In this document: positions 42,501 through 43,794 of the stretch, in pieces | Position numbering within the stretch: the first letter of the stretch is position 1 | How the letters are laid out: each line of letters begins with the position of its first letter | NCBI GenBank assembly: GCA_039185015.1 | Contig: JBCDAU010000045.1 | Location: forward strand, 1-43,794 | Direction of reading: 5' to 3' | DNA from: JBCBSZ01 sp039185015 | GTDB lineage: Bacteria; Actinomycetota; Acidimicrobiia; Acidimicrobiales; Poriferisodalaceae | DNA: 43,794 bases | The notes under the pieces: generated by a model | What the model saw: only the letters and a program-made list of their open reading frames with translations | Database searches by the model: none | What the model was told of the DNA's origin: nothing | Translations under genes and position numbers: made by a program

Positions 42501-43794
42501 GCGCCACCCTGGTTCGTCGTCGGGTCGTGGTCACCGGGGTGGTCCAGGGCGTCGGCTTCCGGCCCTTCGTGCACCGGCTCGCTGACGAGCTCGGCCTGGC
42601 CGGCCACGTCGGCAACGACTCGACCTGCGTCACGATCGAGGTCGAGGGGCTCGAGCCCGCCGTCGCCGAGCTGCTCGACCGCCTCGCCGCCGATGCGCCG
42701 CCGCTCGCCCGCATCGAGCGCATCGAGGCATCGGCGCTCGAGCCGTTCGACCAGCGTGACTTCACGATCGTCGAGAGCGAGGTCGTCGGCGGTGCCCGCA
42801 CGCTCGTGCCGCCCGACGTCGCCGTGTGCGACGAGTGTGTCGCCGAGCTCTTCGATCCGGGCGACCGTCGCCACCGCTATCCCTTCGTGACCTGCACGAA
42901 CTGTGGGCCGCGGTTCACCATCATCCGAGATCTCCCGTACGACCGGCCGAACACGACGATGGCCGGCTTCCCGCTCTGCACGGACTGCGCACGGGAGTAC
43001 CACGACCCGACCGACCGCCGGTTCCACGCCCAGCCGCTCGCCTGCGAGGAGTGCGGGCCGCGGATCCGCCTCGACGTGGCCGGGGGGCAGCTCGACGGCA
43101 CCGACGCGGTGCTCGCTCGCACCCAGGAGCTGCTCGCCGGGGGCGCCGTGGTCGCGGTGAAGGGGCTCGGTGGCTACCACCTGGCTGCCGATCCTCGCTC
43201 GGAGCACGCCATCGCGGCGCTGCGGGACCGCAAGGGGCGGGTCGACAAGCCCTTCGCGGTCATGGTTCGCGACCTGTCCGTCGCCGAGCGCCTCGCCTCG
43301 CTCGATGACGCCGAGCGCGCCGCGCTGACCGACCCCGCTCGCCCGGTCGTGCTCGTCCGACGACGGTCCGACCCGGGCCTGTCCGAGCTCCTCGCTCCGG
43401 GCAACCCGCTCCTGGGGATCATGCTCCCCTACACGCCACTGCACCACCTGCTGTTCGCTGCGGTGCCGGGCTGCGACGTCGCCGCCCCCGACGTGCTCGT
43501 CATGACCTCCGCCAACCTGTCGGACGAGCCGATCGTCCACGACGACACCGACGCCGATCAGCGCCTCGGTCACCTCGCCGACGCCGTCCTCCGCCACGAT
43601 CGACCGATCCACGTCCCGTGCGACGACTCGGTCGTGCGGGTCGTCGACGGCGGGGTCCAGCCCATCCGTCGCTCCCGGGGCCACGCGCCGTTGCCCCTCC
43701 ACCTCCCGGTCGAGGTCGCCCCGACGATCGCGGTGGGTGGCGAGCTGAAGAACGCCGCGTGCGTCGCCACGGGCCGCCATGCCTGGATGACCCA
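42497..43794 (+). CDS. hypF: Carbamoyltransferase HypF, cut by window end
   Basis: HypF makes the carbamoyl group that becomes the cyanide ligands of the NiFe site. The visible 432 residues hold the N-terminal acylphosphatase domain (GVVQGVGFRPF, residues 14-24), four CxxC zinc pairs (CDEC from C111, CTNC, CTDC, CEEC), and the YrdC-like nucleotide domain (AVVAVKGLGGYHLAADP, KPFAVMVRDL). The C-terminal carbamoyltransferase domain lies beyond 43794. hypC, hypD and hypE probably follow. Confidence 0.95.
   Translation, partial: MSATLVRRRVVVTGVVQGVGFRPFVHRLADELGLAGHVGNDSTCVTIEVEGLEPAVAELLDRLAADAPPLARIERIEASALEPFDQRDFTIVESEVVGGARTLVPPDVAVCDECVAELFDPGDRRHRYPFVTCTNCGPRFTIIRDLPYDRPNTTMAGFPLCTDCAREYHDPTDRRFHAQPLACEECGPRIRLDVAGGQLDGTDAVLARTQELLAGGAVVAVKGLGGYHLAADPRSEHAIAALRDRKGRVDKPFAVMVRDLSVAERLASLDDAERAALTDPARPVVLVRRRSDPGLSELLAPGNPLLGIMLPYTPLHHLLFAAVPGCDVAAPDVLVMTSANLSDEPIVHDDTDADQRLGHLADAVLRHDRPIHVPCDDSVVRVVDGGVQPIRRSRGHAPLPLHLPVEVAPTIAVGGELKNAACVATGRHAWMT

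Overview
The window is a high-GC (roughly 70%) actinobacterial chromosome segment. GC-rich codon use, frequent GTG starts with 4-bp GTGA/ATGA overlaps, a DUF222-HNH endonuclease, and a group 2a (Huc-type) [NiFe]-hydrogenase operon next to a UGA-containing GrdB-like gene all suggest an aerobic environmental member of the Actinomycetota, possibly class Acidimicrobiia. The class-level call is inference. No rRNA, tRNA, CRISPR array, insertion sequence or phage module was seen.

Left part (1-9 kb). The window opens inside an 80-bp GC-rich tandem repeat. A TetR regulator then diverges from a DHA2-type MFS exporter. Next come an APH-like kinase, a GrdB/PrdB-like gene interrupted by an in-frame UGA that is very probably selenocysteine (U-P-L-C motif, hairpin 11 nt downstream), a membrane-GAF-GGDEF-EAL protein, and a NamZ-like (DUF1343) lipoprotein.

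Middle part (9-33 kb). This holds a full-length HrpA DEAH helicase behind a hairpin-rich leader, a DMFase-large-subunit-like protein, a DUF445 membrane protein, glutaminyl-tRNA synthetase, and a fusion of a class II amidotransferase-like domain (Ser instead of Cys at position 2) to a transglutaminase. A desaturase-PaaX pair follows, then a small membrane protein, the DUF222-HNH protein, and an NTF2-like / acyl-CoA dehydrogenase / lipoprotein operon. After these come a transglutaminase-DUF2126 protein, an HD-GYP membrane protein and a prolyl oligopeptidase.

Right part (32.4-43.8 kb). An AraC regulator diverges from a 12-gene, tightly overlapped hydrogenase operon: DUF1641 protein, hypA, hypB, small subunit, large subunit, maturation protease, two small unknowns, a TPR protein, another small unknown, a NifU-Rieske fusion, a six-bladed NHL propeller, and hypF cut by the window end. 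The sequence features match group 2a enzymes, which in mycobacteria scavenge trace H2 and feed electrons to the aerobic respiratory chain. The accessory genes probably handle assembly, membrane attachment or electron exit, and they are the least understood part of the operon. hypC, hypD and hypE are not in the window and presumably lie beyond its right end.
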